From an uncultured Rhodospirillaceae bacterium (GTDB lineage Bacteria; Pseudomonadota; Alphaproteobacteria; Rhodospirillales; Rhodospirillaceae), in the NCBI GenBank assembly GCA_943787205.1, contig CALSLN010000013.1:124001-188000 (forward strand): a stretch of DNA of 64,000 nucleotides. The letters are read 5' to 3'. The notes under the pieces were generated by a model. It was not told the origin of the DNA. It saw nothing but the letters and a program-made list of their open reading frames with translations, and did not search any database. Both the position numbers and the translations under genes were made by a program. Shown in pieces: positions 27,348 to 38,291 of this stretch (positions are counted from its first letter, which is position 1; each line of letters opens with the position of its first letter).

Positions 27348-27436
27348 CTCATCGCGCAAGCGAGATTTTGCTTGATTTATGAGTGCGTCTGCGCAGAAAT
27401 TTGGTCATGTTTGGATGCCAGAGAGGGTAGTTTGTC

Positions 27437-27874
27437 ATGTTCGATATTTCGGTTGAATCTGTGTGTCATATTATAGCTCAGGCTAGGGCCTTAGCTTTAG
27501 GCGCTGACCCTGATGGTGAAGCGCACGATCCTGATGCACAGGGCCGTAAAGAGCTTGTTCACGGTGATGTCGATGGTGACGACGAGTTCCTTGAAGATGA
27601 TGAAGTCGTTGACGACGCTCTTCCCGAACTGACGGACGATCACGACGAACTGCTCGATTTTATTGAGGGTCTCAATGAAGATGAACAGATTGAATTGGTC
27701 GTGATTTCATGGATCGGGCGTGGCACGTATACAATTGACGAATGGGAAGATGCTGCGGATACAGCACGCCTGGAACATAGCGCCAATACGGCAGAATACG
27801 TTCTAGGTCAGCCAAGAATTGCTGATTACCTGGAGGAGGGGTTGTCCCAGCTGGGGTTTAGTTGTGACGCATAG
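27437..27874 (+). CDS. DUF3775 family protein
   Basis: A 145-residue, very acidic protein. The N-terminal half has an Asp/Glu-rich stretch (DGDDEFLEDDEVVDDALPEL); the C-terminal half shows the DUF3775 pattern IEGLNEDEQIELVVISWIGR, TIDEWEDAADTA and GQPRIADYLEEGLSQLG. The family is widespread in alphaproteobacteria and of unknown function. Convergent with the following gene. Confidence 0.8.
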   Translation: MFDISVESVCHIIAQARALALGADPDGEAHDPDAQGRKELVHGDVDGDDEFLEDDEVVDDALPELTDDHDELLDFIEGLNEDEQIELVVISWIGRGTYTIDEWEDAADTARLEHSANTAEYVLGQPRIADYLEEGLSQLGFSCDA

Positions 27875-27887
27875 GCTTGCAAACGAT

Positions 27888-28820
27888 TCAATTGGGCCCG
27901 TTTAATATTGTATCCATTGCCTGCTCAGCGATGCTGGAATCTGCATTAATGAACGGGCTCTTTTCGCATGGTTCTTTCATGCACAAAGATTCGTTGATTG
28001 AGTCTATCAGCGTCTCGGCACTATCTGCGTAGAGTGCATGGCCGTTTTTGATATAGTTTTCAAATGTGTTTCTCCCGACATCGCTGAAAACGGTTGTCCT
28101 TATGCCGAATGCCAACGCTTCAATTGTAACCGATGAAAATGAAGTGACATGATGATGAGCGTGACGAAGAAGCCAAAATAACGGCAAGCTCGTTGTGTCT
28201 TCTATCTCGTAATTGACTATACCGTGCTCAGCTAAAAGAGCGCTAAGCTCTGGTATGGTGTGGCGCCTTAAAGGGTGAACTCTAATCCACCATGACCAAT
28301 TGTCGGGAGCGTCCGCCATTGCATCTAAAACGAATTGAGGCAAAGGCTGAGGAATTGGTTGAAGGCTGACGATTATTTTTTTGTGCTTGGTAGTTCGCGC
28401 AATTAAATTTTTTGCATTGGCCTGGTTTGTTAAGTCAGTTGCGCCGTTGCGCCATTGATCAAGCCAGGGGTTGCCCCCAACTAGTCCCGAATGTTTCGAG
28501 CACCGTGGATTGAGATCTTTGTCTATATCGTCTTTTGTTTGTTGCCCCCAGCACCAGATTCTATCTGGCACAATATCGTATCCATTCTCGGGAGCTGCAG
28601 TAAGTTGCGTGTATAAACCGTGATGCGGCCCCAGCCGCCCGTGCTGTAAATCGACCGTCGGGATTCCTAATCGCCGTGCAGCAAGTACCAAACCCATGCC
28701 GAGCGAGTGACAGTATAGTGAAAGGAAAATGGCCTTTGGCATCATGCGGGTTAACGTGACTTCAAATAGCCGACTGAACCGTAAAACCTTTCCCATTTTC
28801 GTCGGTGGGCTGCGGAGCAA
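27888..28820 (-). CDS. Surface-carbohydrate biosynthesis protein (capsule/polysialyltransferase-like), N-terminus probably missing
   Basis: A 310-residue frame from TTG 28820. It has LGIPTVDLQHGRLGPHHGLY, IWCWGQQTKDDIDK, NWSWWIRVHPLRRHTIPEL and VTSFSSVTIEALAFGIRTTV, as in glycosyltransferase-like proteins of capsule loci (PHP motif region and C-terminal HSSxxxEA-like motif). Relatives usually have another 150-250 residues before the VDLQHG segment. Its 5' end coincides with the unexplained 5' opening of the rightward NeuB gene near 28.8 kb, so both appear cut at one rearrangement junction. Confidence 0.6.
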   Translation of the reverse strand: MLRSPPTKMGKVLRFSRLFEVTLTRMMPKAIFLSLYCHSLGMGLVLAARRLGIPTVDLQHGRLGPHHGLYTQLTAAPENGYDIVPDRIWCWGQQTKDDIDKDLNPRCSKHSGLVGGNPWLDQWRNGATDLTNQANAKNLIARTTKHKKIIVSLQPIPQPLPQFVLDAMADAPDNWSWWIRVHPLRRHTIPELSALLAEHGIVNYEIEDTTSLPLFWLLRHAHHHVTSFSSVTIEALAFGIRTTVFSDVGRNTFENYIKNGHALYADSAETLIDSINESLCMKEPCEKSPFINADSSIAEQAMDTILNGPN

Positions 28821-29009
28821 AACCCACTCGATATAGAAAGTCCCGTTCTAGCGGCGGCAAACCATGAATTTGAAACACTGCCGGTTAATTCAGATGTTTC
28901 GATTATCGGTCAAAAATTATCTAAGCGTGTAACTTTTATAGACGGTGGCGGTGAAGATCACACCAAGGGCATCAAGTTCTTACCCCTTGTAGATGACCGC
29001 TCAAGGCTT

Positions 29010-30371
29010 GTGGCGATTGCTCGCCCAGAATCAGGCTCCATCTATATTGAAGGCCGCACCATAAGTGACGAGAGCCCCGCTTTTATCATTGCTGAAATCG
29101 GGATCAATCATAACGGTAGCTTGGATAAGGCTAAGGCCCTCATTGATTTAGCGGCTGGTGCAGGTGCAGATAGCGCCAAATTTCAGATGCGCCACATGGA
29201 CTCGCTCTACCGTAATGCTGGTAACCCCGATGATGCTAGCGCTGATCTTGGGTCTCAATACACTCTAGACATATTGGCGAAATCGTTGCTTAGCGACGAA
29301 GATATGATTCGTGCTTTTGATTACTGCAAAGAGCGAGGCTTAACGCCGCTTTGTACTCCGTGGGACTTAGCGAGCGTCGACGTGCTCGAAGACTACGGGA
29401 TTCTAGCTTACAAAGTTGCATCTGCAGATTTGACAAACCATGAGCTTTTGTCGGCGCTTGCCCAAACGCGCAAGCCTCTATTTGTCTCGACGGGTATGTC
29501 GACCGAAGAAGAAATAAGGGAAAGTGTTGGGCTGCTTCAGCGCTACGGAACCAGCTACGTTCTCCTGCATTGCAACTCGACATATCCGGCACCTTTTAAG
29601 GACGTCAATCTGAAGTACCTCAATCGGCTTCGTGATATTGGCAACTGTCTAGTTGGTTATTCCGGGCACGAAAGAGGGTATGAAGTTCCCATTGCAGCCG
29701 TTGCAATGGGCGCGAAGGTTATTGAAAAACACTTTACCGACGACCGTGAACAAGAGGGCAATGATCATAAAGTAAGTCTTTTGCCACATGAGTTTCGCGC
29801 AATGGTGCAATCGGTGCGGCACGTTGAGGAATCTATGGGGTCTGGTGCCTTGAGGCTTGTTACTCAAGGCGAAAGGATGAACCGTGAGAACTTGGCTAAG
29901 AGTGTGATCTCGGTTGGTGACATTAAGAAAGGCGCAGAAATCACGCCGGCGTTGCTGCAAGTGCGTAGTCCGGGGAAGGGGCTCCAACCCAATCGTATGC
30001 ACGAACTGATCGGTAAGCTCGCAAAACGTGATTTTTCTGCTGGCGATTTCTTTTATCCAGCTGACCTGTCAACCGACACTGTTGAGCCACGCCGGTATAA
30101 GTTCTCTCGGCCGTATGGCGTCCCAGTCCGCTACCACGACTTTGCCAAGTTATCGTCGCTTGCTCCATTGGATTTTGTTGAGTTTCATCTTTCATACAAA
30201 GACATGGAGCTTGATCTTCACCAGTTTTTTGACGGCACCTATGACATGGATGTCGTCGTTCATAGCCCGGACCTATTTCCGGGCGACCACATTATGAATC
30301 TAGCGGAGGACGATCCGGTCTATCGCCAAAGGTCGGTGGACGAGCTGCAAAGGGTGACCTGCCCCCTATGA
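29010..30371 (+). CDS. neuB: NeuB-like N-acetylneuraminate/legionaminate synthase, cut at the C-terminus by IS copy 2
   Basis: From GTG 29010 the NeuB domain is complete: [53 protein letters not shown]-like [33 protein letters not shown] and EKHFTDDRE. An SAF domain ([20 protein letters not shown]) follows, then the start of an additional TIM-barrel-like domain ([30 protein letters not shown]). Native sequence ends at 30354; the last four residues and stop come from the IS. The same frame is open upstream to 28785 (AEQNPLDIESPVLAAANHEF), suggesting a lost N-terminal domain. It makes a nonulosonic acid for surface glycans. Confidence 0.8.
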   Translation: MAIARPESGSIYIEGRTISDESPAFIIAEIGINHNGSLDKAKALIDLAAGAGADSAKFQMRHMDSLYRNAGNPDDASADLGSQYTLDILAKSLLSDEDMIRAFDYCKERGLTPLCTPWDLASVDVLEDYGILAYKVASADLTNHELLSALAQTRKPLFVSTGMSTEEEIRESVGLLQRYGTSYVLLHCNSTYPAPFKDVNLKYLNRLRDIGNCLVGYSGHERGYEVPIAAVAMGAKVIEKHFTDDREQEGNDHKVSLLPHEFRAMVQSVRHVEESMGSGALRLVTQGERMNRENLAKSVISVGDIKKGAEITPALLQVRSPGKGLQPNRMHELIGKLAKRDFSAGDFFYPADLSTDTVEPRRYKFSRPYGVPVRYHDFAKLSSLAPLDFVEFHLSYKDMELDLHQFFDGTYDMDVVVHSPDLFPGDHIMNLAEDDPVYRQRSVDELQRVTCPL

Positions 30372-31265
30372 GTGGTCCAGTTGATCTGAGAGAGCCCGGA
30401 CGTTTTCAAGGTATTGCGGTTTGACGGTTTGAGGCAAGACCGTCTGTGGCGCGGGTGGTCTGTAGCCCAGAGAACTATGCGGTCTGAAGGTGTTGTAGTG
30501 GTGCCGCCAACTCTCGATCAGAACCTTGGCTTCCTTCAGAGTGAAGAAGATCTCGCTGTTCAGGCACTCATCCCTGAGCTTGCCGTTGAAGCTCTCGTTG
30601 TAGCCATTTTCCCAGGGTGAACCTGGCTCAATGTAGAGGGTCTTTACACCCATACGTTCAAGCCACTCCCTGACAGCAATGGCCGTAAACTCAGAACCGT
30701 TGTCAGAGCGGATATGGTCCGGTGGCCCTCTCTCAGCAAACAACTCGGATAGACAATGCAGCACATCATCTGATCTGAGCCGCCGCTCCACCTGGATCGC
30801 CAGGCTCTCCCGCGTGTACTCGTCTATGACTGTCAGCATCTTGATTGCTCTCCCATCGTGGGTGCGGTCCTGAACAAAGTCATAGGACCAGACATGGTTC
30901 GGCCAACATGCTCTGAGACGGATACACGAACCGTCGTTCAGCCATAGCCGGCCTCTCTTTGGTTGTTTGCTGGGAACTCTCAGCCCCTCACGCCGCCAGA
31001 TGCGCCACACACGCTTCAGGTTCACATGCCAGCCTTCAGCACGAAGCAATGCGCCGATACGGCGATAGCCATAGCGGCCATACTCAGAGGCCAGGCGGAT
31101 GATCGCCTGTGTTAGGGCATCTTCGTCATCCAGGACTATGGGCTGACGCCTCTGCGTGGAGCGATGTTGGCCAAGAACCCGGCAGGCACGCCGTTCTGAG
31201 ACCCCGCAAGCCCCTTGAACATGTTCAACGGCAATACGGCGGCGTGCGGGGCTTAGTAGTTTCCC
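30366..31265 (-). CDS. IS3-family transposase OrfB, copy 2
   Basis: Same protein as in copy 1, reached by -1 slippage at 31259-31265. DDE triad intact. Confidence 0.9.
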   Translation of the reverse strand, partial: GKLLSPARRRIAVEHVQGACGVSERRACRVLGQHRSTQRRQPIVLDDEDALTQAIIRLASEYGRYGYRRIGALLRAEGWHVNLKRVWRIWRREGLRVPSKQPKRGRLWLNDGSCIRLRACWPNHVWSYDFVQDRTHDGRAIKMLTVIDEYTRESLAIQVERRLRSDDVLHCLSELFAERGPPDHIRSDNGSEFTAIAVREWLERMGVKTLYIEPGSPWENGYNESFNGKLRDECLNSEIFFTLKEAKVLIESWRHHYNTFRPHSSLGYRPPAPQTVLPQTVKPQYLENVRALSDQLDHS

Positions 31266-31531
31266 GAGAGCGCCTCGTTTAGGATCATCTTATCCAGAGT
31301 GAGATCAGAGACGGCCTTGCGAAGCCGAGCATTCTCCTTCTCCAGGTCCTTCAGGCGTTTAGCCTGATCAGACTTCAGACCGCCATACTCCTTGCGCCAG
31401 CGGTAATAGCTCTGTTCCGATATACCAAGGGACTTGCAGATCAATCCGATCTTCTCGCCCTGGGAAAGCCGCACCTCGGCCTCCCGGACCATACCTAGTA
31501 TCTGTTCTGCTGTGTAACGTTTCCGGCTCAT
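31253..31531 (-). CDS. IS3-family OrfA, copy 2
   Basis: Identical 92-residue helix-turn-helix/leucine-zipper protein. Confidence 0.92.
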   Translation of the reverse strand: MSRKRYTAEQILGMVREAEVRLSQGEKIGLICKSLGISEQSYYRWRKEYGGLKSDQAKRLKDLEKENARLRKAVSDLTLDKMILNEALSGNY

Positions 31532-31740
31532 CGTCGTCCTCCTATCAAGGCTTAGATTAACCGGACTCTCTCAATTTGCATGGATCACTTTTTGGGAGGC
31601 AGGCCAATTCTCGATATGATTGCTCAGCTTAGTACCGACGCCAGTGCGGGGTTCTCGTTTGGACTCTTCATGCCGGACGTCAGTGCTCTGCCACCCCTCA
31701 TGTCCAAAGTTTAAATCAAGGCGCACGTTGGGCTGACGAC

Positions 31741-32097
31741 ATGCTACGGACTCTTCGGAACGCTCGGATCGTAGTTAATGTCGATGTGGACGCGTTTGGC
31801 AATCAGCCACCTAATATGCGTTTGATAGAAGCGACGGGTGCGGGTGCGTTTCTAATAACGCCATACCATCCAGAGCTCAAAAATTTCTTTGAGCCAGGGG
31901 TCGAGGTGGAAACTTTCCGCACTGAAAACGAACTGGTGTCCAAACTTCTATACTATCTTGATAACCCGGATAGATGTTCAGAAATCGCACGTAATGGCCA
32001 GGTGCGGTGTCTAAAAGATCATGCTCTAAAAGACCGGGCTCTGTGGTTTAGGGACATCATGAGCGAAGCGCTGGAAGAAAAAATTTCCCGCGCGTAG
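31741..32097 (+). pseudogene. Glycosyltransferase fragment, CgeB-like C-terminal part
   Basis: The 118-residue frame starts MLRTLRNARIVVNVDVDAFG and has NMRLIEATGAGAFLITPYHP, ELKNFFEPGVEVETF and YYLDNPDRCSEIARNGQ, the C-terminal half of group-1/CgeB-type glycosyltransferases. The same frame is open upstream to 31633 (PHVQSLNQGARWADDMLR), close to IS copy 2. The N-terminal half is missing, so it was probably removed by an IS-linked deletion. Convergent with galE. Confidence 0.65.
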
Positions 32098-32099
32098 TT

Positions 32100-33077
32100 T
32101 TATTTGTTGGACCGGCTGTGCCAGCGCCATGCGTCTGAAATTAATGTAGGGAGGGTCTGAGCGTCTGGGCGCCCAGCCTAACAGATCACGGGCATATGCT
32201 CCGTTCGCTACTAACGATGGGGGGTCGCCTGGCCATGGCTGGTCCGACCGCAAAGGGAATTTCTTTGCCAGTTACGCGTTCCGCTTCTTTTATAACCTCA
32301 AGGACTGAGTAGCCGGTGCCTGTTCCTAAGTTTGCGAACGTTGTTGTTGGTTCATTCTCTAGGAGGCTCAGGGCTAAGACGTGTGCATCGGCAAGGTCAG
32401 AGACGTGGATGTAGTCACGAATGCAGGTGCCGTCGGTTGTCTGGTATGTATCACCATAGACTGTAAGGCTTTGCGAGCCCGACGCGGCATTCAAGACGTT
32501 GGGGGATTAAGTGAGGTTCTGGGTCGTGGTCTTCGCCAATATCGCCATCTCTATCTGCTCCAGCAGCGTTGAAATACCGCAATGCAACGGAAGATAATCC
32601 GTCTGATTCCTTCCGTAATGAAAGCATTTGCTCAACGCGCAGTTTAGATTCGCCATAAGGGCTAATGGGTTTGGCAGTTTCAGATTCAGAGATGGGGACG
32701 GTATCCGGAATGCCATAGATTGCGCATGTAGAGGAGAACACGAGCCGACGAATGTTCATTGCCTTCATTTCATCGAGAAGATTCCTCGTGCCCTCTACGT
32801 TGTTGAGGATATAGCGCTCAGGGTGACTGACAGACTCTGAAACAATGGCGAGAGCCGCAAAATGCATAACGGCGACGGGATTATGCCGGGCGATGACTTC
32901 CGCTAGCCTCTCTTTTTGAAGTAAGTCGCCAACTTCAAGCGGGCCCCACTGGACAGCCTCACGGTGCCCGCGGGAAAGGTTGTCATAGGTTACGGGGGTG
33001 TGGCCGGCAGCGGCTAACGCCTTGCACGCATGGCTTCCGACATAACCAGCGCCACCGGTGACAAGGACTACAGCCAT
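32100..33077 (-). pseudogene. galE: UDP-glucose 4-epimerase, three single-base frameshifts
   Basis: ATG 33077 opens a GalE: VLVTGGAGYVGSHACKAL, YDNLSRGHREAV, VMHFAALAIVSESV, SSTCAIYGIPD, the catalytic SPYGESK Tyr/Lys pair, and ALRYFNAAGAD. The frame shifts at a five-G run (32501-32505), again near 32228 and near 32145. Dropping one base each time restores NVLNAASGSQSLTVYGDTY, GTCIRDYIHVSDLADAHV, PGDPPSLVANGAYARDLLGW and ISDAWRWHS to a stop at 32100-32102. Three extra bases leave the total length a multiple of three. Interconverts UDP-glucose and UDP-galactose for surface glycans. Confidence 0.85.
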
Positions 33078-33086
33078 TAATTGTTC

Positions 33087-34371
33087 TCAGCGTTTTGATG
33101 CACGAGCGTTCTCGACAACGGAATGGAAGAGTGTCTTGTACGCTAGGCCTTGTGCCGACAGCGAGTATTTATTCTCAATTAAGGATCTACCTCTATCGCC
33201 ACAGTCCTTTAAGGCATCCAAGTTGCTTAAGGCTTCTGCAATTGTCGTTGCCATTTCCCCGATATTACCAGCGCGAGCCAGAAAGCCGTTTTCCTCGTGA
33301 CGGATGACATCCGATATTCCACCAACATCAAATCCGACAACCGGTGTTCCGCAGCTCATCGATTCAAGAATAATGTTTGGCAGGTTGTCTTGTTTAGATG
33401 GCAGCGCTGTGAGGTCGGCTGCGCTATACATTAGGGCCGTCATATTGTCGTCAGTCAGGAAGTCGATTTGTCCGACTTGGAACGGTGCGTCAATGTCCAG
33501 GATGTGACTATCCCCCACGCCTAATAACATTAAGTTCTGGTTGTCTGGAACAAGGGATAGGGCATGAACCAGCTCTCTGAATCCCTTGCGCGCTAAACCG
33601 ATATGATTTGAAACAAATAAGATGATCTTGACGTCTTGGGGCAAGTTCAGCGTAGTCCGGGCCTTCATTTTATCGATAGGCCTGAAAATATCTGTTTCGA
33701 CGCTGTTCGGGATTGTCGTCGCATTAAATTTAGAAAGCAGTGTGCTTTTTCTCGCTTCTTCAGCGAGCCCATTTAATTGGCGCGACTATGTGCAGCATCT
33801 CGCTTGGCCAAGCGTCAAAAATTCTTTTCTTGGCATCGAATACTTGTCGGGCCAAATCGTGCTCCGCATTTGATCCCAGAAGGGGGCATGCGCCACATGT
33901 ATCTGTATATTTCCCGCAGCCTTGGTCGTAGTGGCACCCACCTGTAAAGGTATTCATATCGTGTAGTGTCCAGACCACAGGACATTTAGTTCGACTGGCC
34001 GTGAAAAACTGATGGTAGCCAACGAATCTCGAGACCCAATGCAAATTTATGATATCCGCACTTGGACGTTGGATGAAGAAGTTCTCATCCCAATCGACCT
34101 GTTCCTGACTAAACAGTTCTATGTCAGGACTTCTGGTTTCGGCGTACAAATTGTACGCAGCATCCAGCCGCGCCCTAGCGTTTTGCCTGTGAGATACCTG
34201 GTCGGGTGAGGGGTCCTGAACAAACTGTTCTATCGAAGGGTCGTTTATTGTCTTCTCTTTGACGAAATAGGTGCTGTCTTCACCAATTTTCCGCAAACCC
34301 TTGTGGAGGCGGTGTGCCGCTCGAGCGGCCCCTCCGTGGTGGTCGTTGGTGTTGATGAGGACGATACGCAA
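33087..34371 (-). pseudogene. Group 1 (GT4-like) glycosyltransferase, one frameshift
   Basis: ATG 34371 gives the N-terminal domain (IVLINTNDHHGGAARAAHRL, IINLHWVSRF, PVVWTLHDMNTFTGGCHY with a Cys cluster CGKYTDTCGACP). The frame stops near 33760; removing one G from the GGG complementary to 33768-33770 joins HIVAPIKW to LAEEARKSTLL and then to the C-terminal domain (IILFVSNHIGLARKGFRELV, ADLTALPSKQDNLPNIILES, GTPVVGFDVGGISDVI). The restored protein is about 427 residues. It lies 9 bases from galE on the same strand and is divergent from the FkbM gene. Confidence 0.8.
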
Positions 34372-34482
34372 GGATCAATAGTCCTTAATAGGCTGAGAAG
34401 AGGCTTTAAACTTAACGGATTGCTGATGTGCTGTCATCGGTGCAGCTTTGTAGTCGAAGGCCATATTTTCCCATACACTGTG

Positions 34483-35292
34483 ATGAAACTAAACATACGG
34501 ATGGAATTCATGCTTCGCGATGCCTTTGGAGAAATCGTAGCTCAGCTTACTCCTGAGATCGGGCGTTGGCCGCGCCGCGAGCCTGGCGAAATGCTGGTGG
34601 CAGGAAAGTTTCTGAAATATGCGGATATGCATAGTTTCTATTACCAAACCAGGCAGATTTTTGGTGATGGTCTATACCGCTTTACGTGCGGTAGCGATTC
34701 GCCAGTTATTCTTGATTGTGGCGCGCATATTGGTTTGGCGTCTCTGTTTTTTTAAAGAAAGATTATCCTGACGCGAAAATTCGAGCGTTTGAGGCAGATC
34801 CAAATATTGCAGATCTCTGCCGCTCTAATTTAGAAGCTTTTGGTCACGGTGACGTTGCTGTTGACGCTTTGGCTGTATGGACTGGGAATGATGGTGTCGT
34901 GTTCACTGACAGCAAAGATGATGCCGGTCACGTTGACGCGGAATCCGAGGCTGGAATAACCGTTTCCAACTATTCGATTAAAAGATGTCATTGAAAGTGA
35001 GCGTGTTCACTTGCTCAAACTCGACGTCGAAGGTGCCGAATACAAAATCATTGAAGATTGTGGAGACGCGCTTCTGAATGTTGAGCGCATGGTTATCGAG
35101 GTTCATGCATTTCGGTCTGGGGACGGAAGGGTTGGTGCATTGCTCGCGCAGTTAGAGAGCCTGGGCTTTCATTATGTTTTGGATGACCTTCACCAAGCGA
35201 CATGGATGGAACCGGATGAGCCACCACCGTTTGCGATATGCTCCACAGACAAATATATCGTAACGGTGTTTGCATGGCAGAGCCCAGTCTAG
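34483..35292 (+). pseudogene. FkbM-family methyltransferase, two frameshifts
   Basis: Probable start ATG 34483 (MKLNIRMEFMLRDAFGEI). The SAM-binding strand VILDCGAHIGLASLFF leads into a seven-T run (34747-34753) where the frame changes to KKDYPDAKIRAFEADPNIA. A second change near 34970 leads to TIRLKDVIESERVHLLKLDV, then GAEYKIIEDCGDALL and the C-terminal strands. Together these are a full FkbM domain. The family O-methylates sugars or peptides, here probably a surface glycan. The breaks sit in homopolymers. Confidence 0.75.
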
Positions 35293-35420
35293 TCTAGCCA
35301 GAGTGTCTATTGGGGTAGCGGTCTAAACTCTCGCCTTGTTGAATAAGACGTTTATTGGTGAACGACCTGTGAATATCGTAAACTGATGATGTTTCTCAAA
35401 GTGACCCAGGATTTAAAAAC

Positions 35421-35909
35421 ATGCGGTTCTTGCCAGCACTAGCCATAGTTACTGTAATCGGCCTCTTGGTGAATCAGGGTGCGAACGCTCAGATACACAC
35501 ACAAGATGAGATCAACAAAGCGCGGAGCGAGATTTGGGCGATCGAGCAATCAATCTATGCAAGCCGTGGCGAGGGTGATTTCGAGCCCTATATCAACGGT
35601 GCGTCAGAATATTATATCGCGCCATTTCCGACCGCCGGTTGGGTCCCTGGCAAAGATGGGTTGAGGCGAACCGGCGCGGGCTTAAAAGGTAATAGCCAAG
35701 AAAAATTGGCCATGAATTTGAAGGCGTTTACGCTGGATGGTGATACGGCTGTAATTTATTATCTAAACCACCGAACTGTGCGGCCAGCTGGCGAAGTCGT
35801 CGATGAATGGTATGAGGTCATGCACGTCTGGCTGCGAGATGGCGACAGTTGGAAAATACTTGCAAGTATGCCGCGCCGAGCCATCAATTATGAGCCGCCG
35901 CAAGAATGA
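35421..35909 (+). CDS. Exported SnoaL/NTF2-like protein
   Basis: A 162-residue protein with a signal peptide ending NQGANAQ. The rest fits the NTF2-like cone fold of DUF4440/SnoaL proteins: INKARSEIWAIEQSIYASRG, DFEPYINGASEYYI, FTLDGDTAVIYYLNHRT, WYEVMHVWLRDGDSWKILAS. Catalytic role unknown. Single gene upstream of a kinase gene, with a 23-base gap. Confidence 0.65.
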   Translation: MRFLPALAIVTVIGLLVNQGANAQIHTQDEINKARSEIWAIEQSIYASRGEGDFEPYINGASEYYIAPFPTAGWVPGKDGLRRTGAGLKGNSQEKLAMNLKAFTLDGDTAVIYYLNHRTVRPAGEVVDEWYEVMHVWLRDGDSWKILASMPRRAINYEPPQE

Positions 35910-35932
35910 TCCAGTAAACCGAGCTCAATTTC

Positions 35933-37311
35933 ATGCTCATGAAGCGATTGTTCCACACTGCATTATTTCTATCGCTCCCCTTCTTTCTTGGTGGGGTTGC
36001 GCTGGCCTATTTTGATTTCTTTAACTCCATCAGCCGCCTGCCTTGTATGGCTGGCTGGCTTTGTTGGTTTGCTCCTTCTCTTGTATCGCCCAATAAAAGG
36101 CCTCGGCGAGGTTGCTAGCTACCTTTCTCAACTTGAGGAGGTGCCGGGCACTCCTCCACCCGAGATCAAGGGTTTGGTCGGAAGCGAAGGTTTACTCTCA
36201 GGTGCTAACCGGCATGAGTCGGCTGGTTCAGCGACACTCGGAGACAGGGCAAAGGGCCCAGGCCGAATTAAACATCCTTATCGATAAGCTGCCTATGCCA
36301 TTGCTTCAGGTCGATACTCATAGACGGGTGATCAGGGCAAAATCGCGCAGCAGCCAAGTTGACAGGCGAGGGGCGCCCTTGGTCGTGACCTTGTGTTTTC
36401 GCTGCGTCATCCAGAGCTAATAGCCGCTGTTGACCAAACTATTGCGACGCATGAAAGCGCTCATATAGAGATGACTCTTGGCGCTCCTGTTGAGCAAACG
36501 TTTATCGGCCATGTTGTTGCGCCAGACCCTACTGTTGATCAAGACGCTGTGCTTATCGTTTTTGGTGATATTACAGAGGTGGTTCAAGGGGAGCGCATGC
36601 GGGTGGATTTTGTGACAAACGCGAGTCACGAAATTCGTTCACCGCTCGCTACCCTGGCAGGATGTATCGAGTCGTTGCAGGGGCCGGCAAAGAACGACCC
36701 AGACGGACAGGAAAAGTTTCTTAACCTGGCTAGTATTGAGGCGAAGCGTATGACGACGCTCGTCAGTGACCTTTTATCTCTCTCTCAAATCGAAGTGAGC
36801 CAACACATCGCGCCCTCAGACTCCGTGGATATGGCTTCTGTCTTCTAAATTCGGGTCATTGGGGCCATGGCCGCGAGTCCGGACGGGAAGGCAACTGATA
36901 TTGAGACGAGTAATCCCGAATGACTTACCGAAGGTCATAGGAGAACGATAGTGAAATTCAGCAGGTGTTCCAGAATTTGCTAGCCAATGCTGCGCGGTAT
37001 GGCGGCGAGCGGGTCAAAGTTTCCGCGGCCGTCGTCGAAAAAAACACCAATGGCAGGCGTGAGCGGTCGCGTGGTCAAAGTTGAAGTCAGGGATTGGGGG
37101 CAGGGCATAGATCCGGTCCATATCCCACGGCTAACGGAGCGCTTTTATCGTGTTGATACTGTGAGAAGTAGAGAGCTCGGTGGCACGGGGCTTGGTCTGG
37201 CGATCGTGAAGCACGTGGTAAATAGAACATCGTGGAGTCATGGAAATTGAGTCAGTGGTTAACGAAGGGACTGTCTTTTCGATCTATCTCCCGACCGTGA
37301 CTCAATCTTAA
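35933..37311 (+). pseudogene. PhoR-like sensor histidine kinase, multiple frameshifts
   Basis: Pieces in different frames read in order as a membrane kinase: two hydrophobic segments (FHTALFLSLPFFLGGVALAY, VWLAGFVGLLLLLYRP), a PAS-like region (LPMPLLQVDTHRRVI, VFSLRHPELIAAVDQT), the H-box FVTNASHEIRSPLATLAG with the phospho-His, N-box [15 protein letters not shown]1 [21 protein letters not shown]2 [15 protein letters not shown] and the end FSIYLPTVTQS to TAA 37309-37311. At least five indels are needed. Layout and PAS position match PhoR. No regulator gene is adjacent; an orphan OmpR-type regulator is at 12.5 kb. Confidence 0.75.
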
Positions 37312-37348
37312 TGTCTCGAACTTATACGCGTCTAGGCGCGGTGAGGCA

Positions 37349-38291
37349 CTATGACAATAACCCTGCCGCTCTTACATTTTGCTTGTAGGTTTGCCCGACT
37401 GGAACTTTAAGGTCGTTTGGTAGGTGAAGTTCATGCTTCTCCAGAGTCGTCTTTGACCGCGGTCGCTAAAGCGGGGTTGACCCAGTAAGATCTATGGACC
37501 TGAATACCATCATGCTCTGATAGTTGAGCGATAGCGTCACTGAACCGATAGTAAATTAGATCGTTGCCTGTTTGGGTGTAGACCCGCACGTAGTGGCCTT
37601 CCGCTTTTAGAGCAACGAGTTCTTTGCCAATAGCAGGCGTCACTTTGGACATAAAATGCGGTGCTTGAGGTGTTTTGTTTATCTCATCGGCTTCAGATCC
37701 ACCGGTTATCGCTTGGTCTAGTGGGCTAAAGTGTGAGGTATCAATGCCGAACGACGGTTTGCCGAAGAAAGAGTAGAAAAACCAAGCCGACGCAGTCCAG
37801 CAAAATATCCTGAACCAATAGATTGAGGCGAGTGTTAGAAGGAAGTCGGGTGACAACTCAAAGTAACTCGGTATCGCGTCGAGAATTTGCCGGGATAGCT
37901 GCTCTGTGCTGGCAAACCACTCAGCCCGGAGTGCTACGCTAGCCCTGAGTAAAGGGCGGGCAAGAACGAGAATGCCGAGAATGCCCCCTAACAGGAAAAC
38001 AAGCGCTGGATTAATGGGGTATGCACGCGTAATGCGCGCCACGGTTCGTGTTGCTAGGTAACAGCAGACCCACATGATGAACATGTGCAGGAGCGTAAAG
38101 ACTTCTGCGAGCGGAAGCGCTTCGTTCGGCGCCATGTTGATGTTGTAGTAGACTGTGGGTAACGCCCAGGCCACTGGCAATGCGATCCAAAACACCAAAT
38201 GAGCGTTCGAAACGTGGCCGAAAAACTCTATGTTCGCGAAGCGCGAATGAAGGGCCATAGGTGCCTTGTTCACTGCAGACGGTTTATTCAC
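37349..38291 (-). pseudogene. Membrane-bound LytTR regulator, one frameshift near the C-terminus
   Basis: ATG 38291 gives a protein with about four membrane helices (VFWIALPVAWALPTVYY, FTLLHMFIMWVCCYLA, PALVFLLGGILGILVLARP, IFCWTASAWFFYSFF) and a C-terminal LytTR DNA-binding domain (ELVALKAEGHYVRVYTQTGN, HDGIQVHRSYWVNPALA). The frame ends early at 37431, but one base later ELHLPNDLKVPVGQTYKQNV continues the LytTR fold to a stop at 37349-37351. One extra base near 37433 explains the break. The restored length is about 313 residues. Target genes unknown. Confidence 0.75.

Larger units (their letters stand above)
30355..31606 (-). mobile_element. IS3-family insertion sequence, copy 2
   Basis: Identical in sequence and length (1252 bp) to copy 1. 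It separates the 3'-truncated neuB from a 5'-truncated glycosyltransferase. Flanks AGGG and ATTC give no target duplication, and neuB does not continue on the far side. Confidence 0.93.

Noticed and set aside
27347-27436. CAAGC/GCTTG hairpin after the glycerophosphodiesterase as a terminator
   Set aside because: The stem is only five bases and is not followed by a T run.
30355-31632. The sequence right of IS copy 2 as the continuation of neuB
   Set aside because: Removing the IS gives an early stop and no match to the expected barrel domain; the next recognisable protein is a glycosyltransferase fragment.
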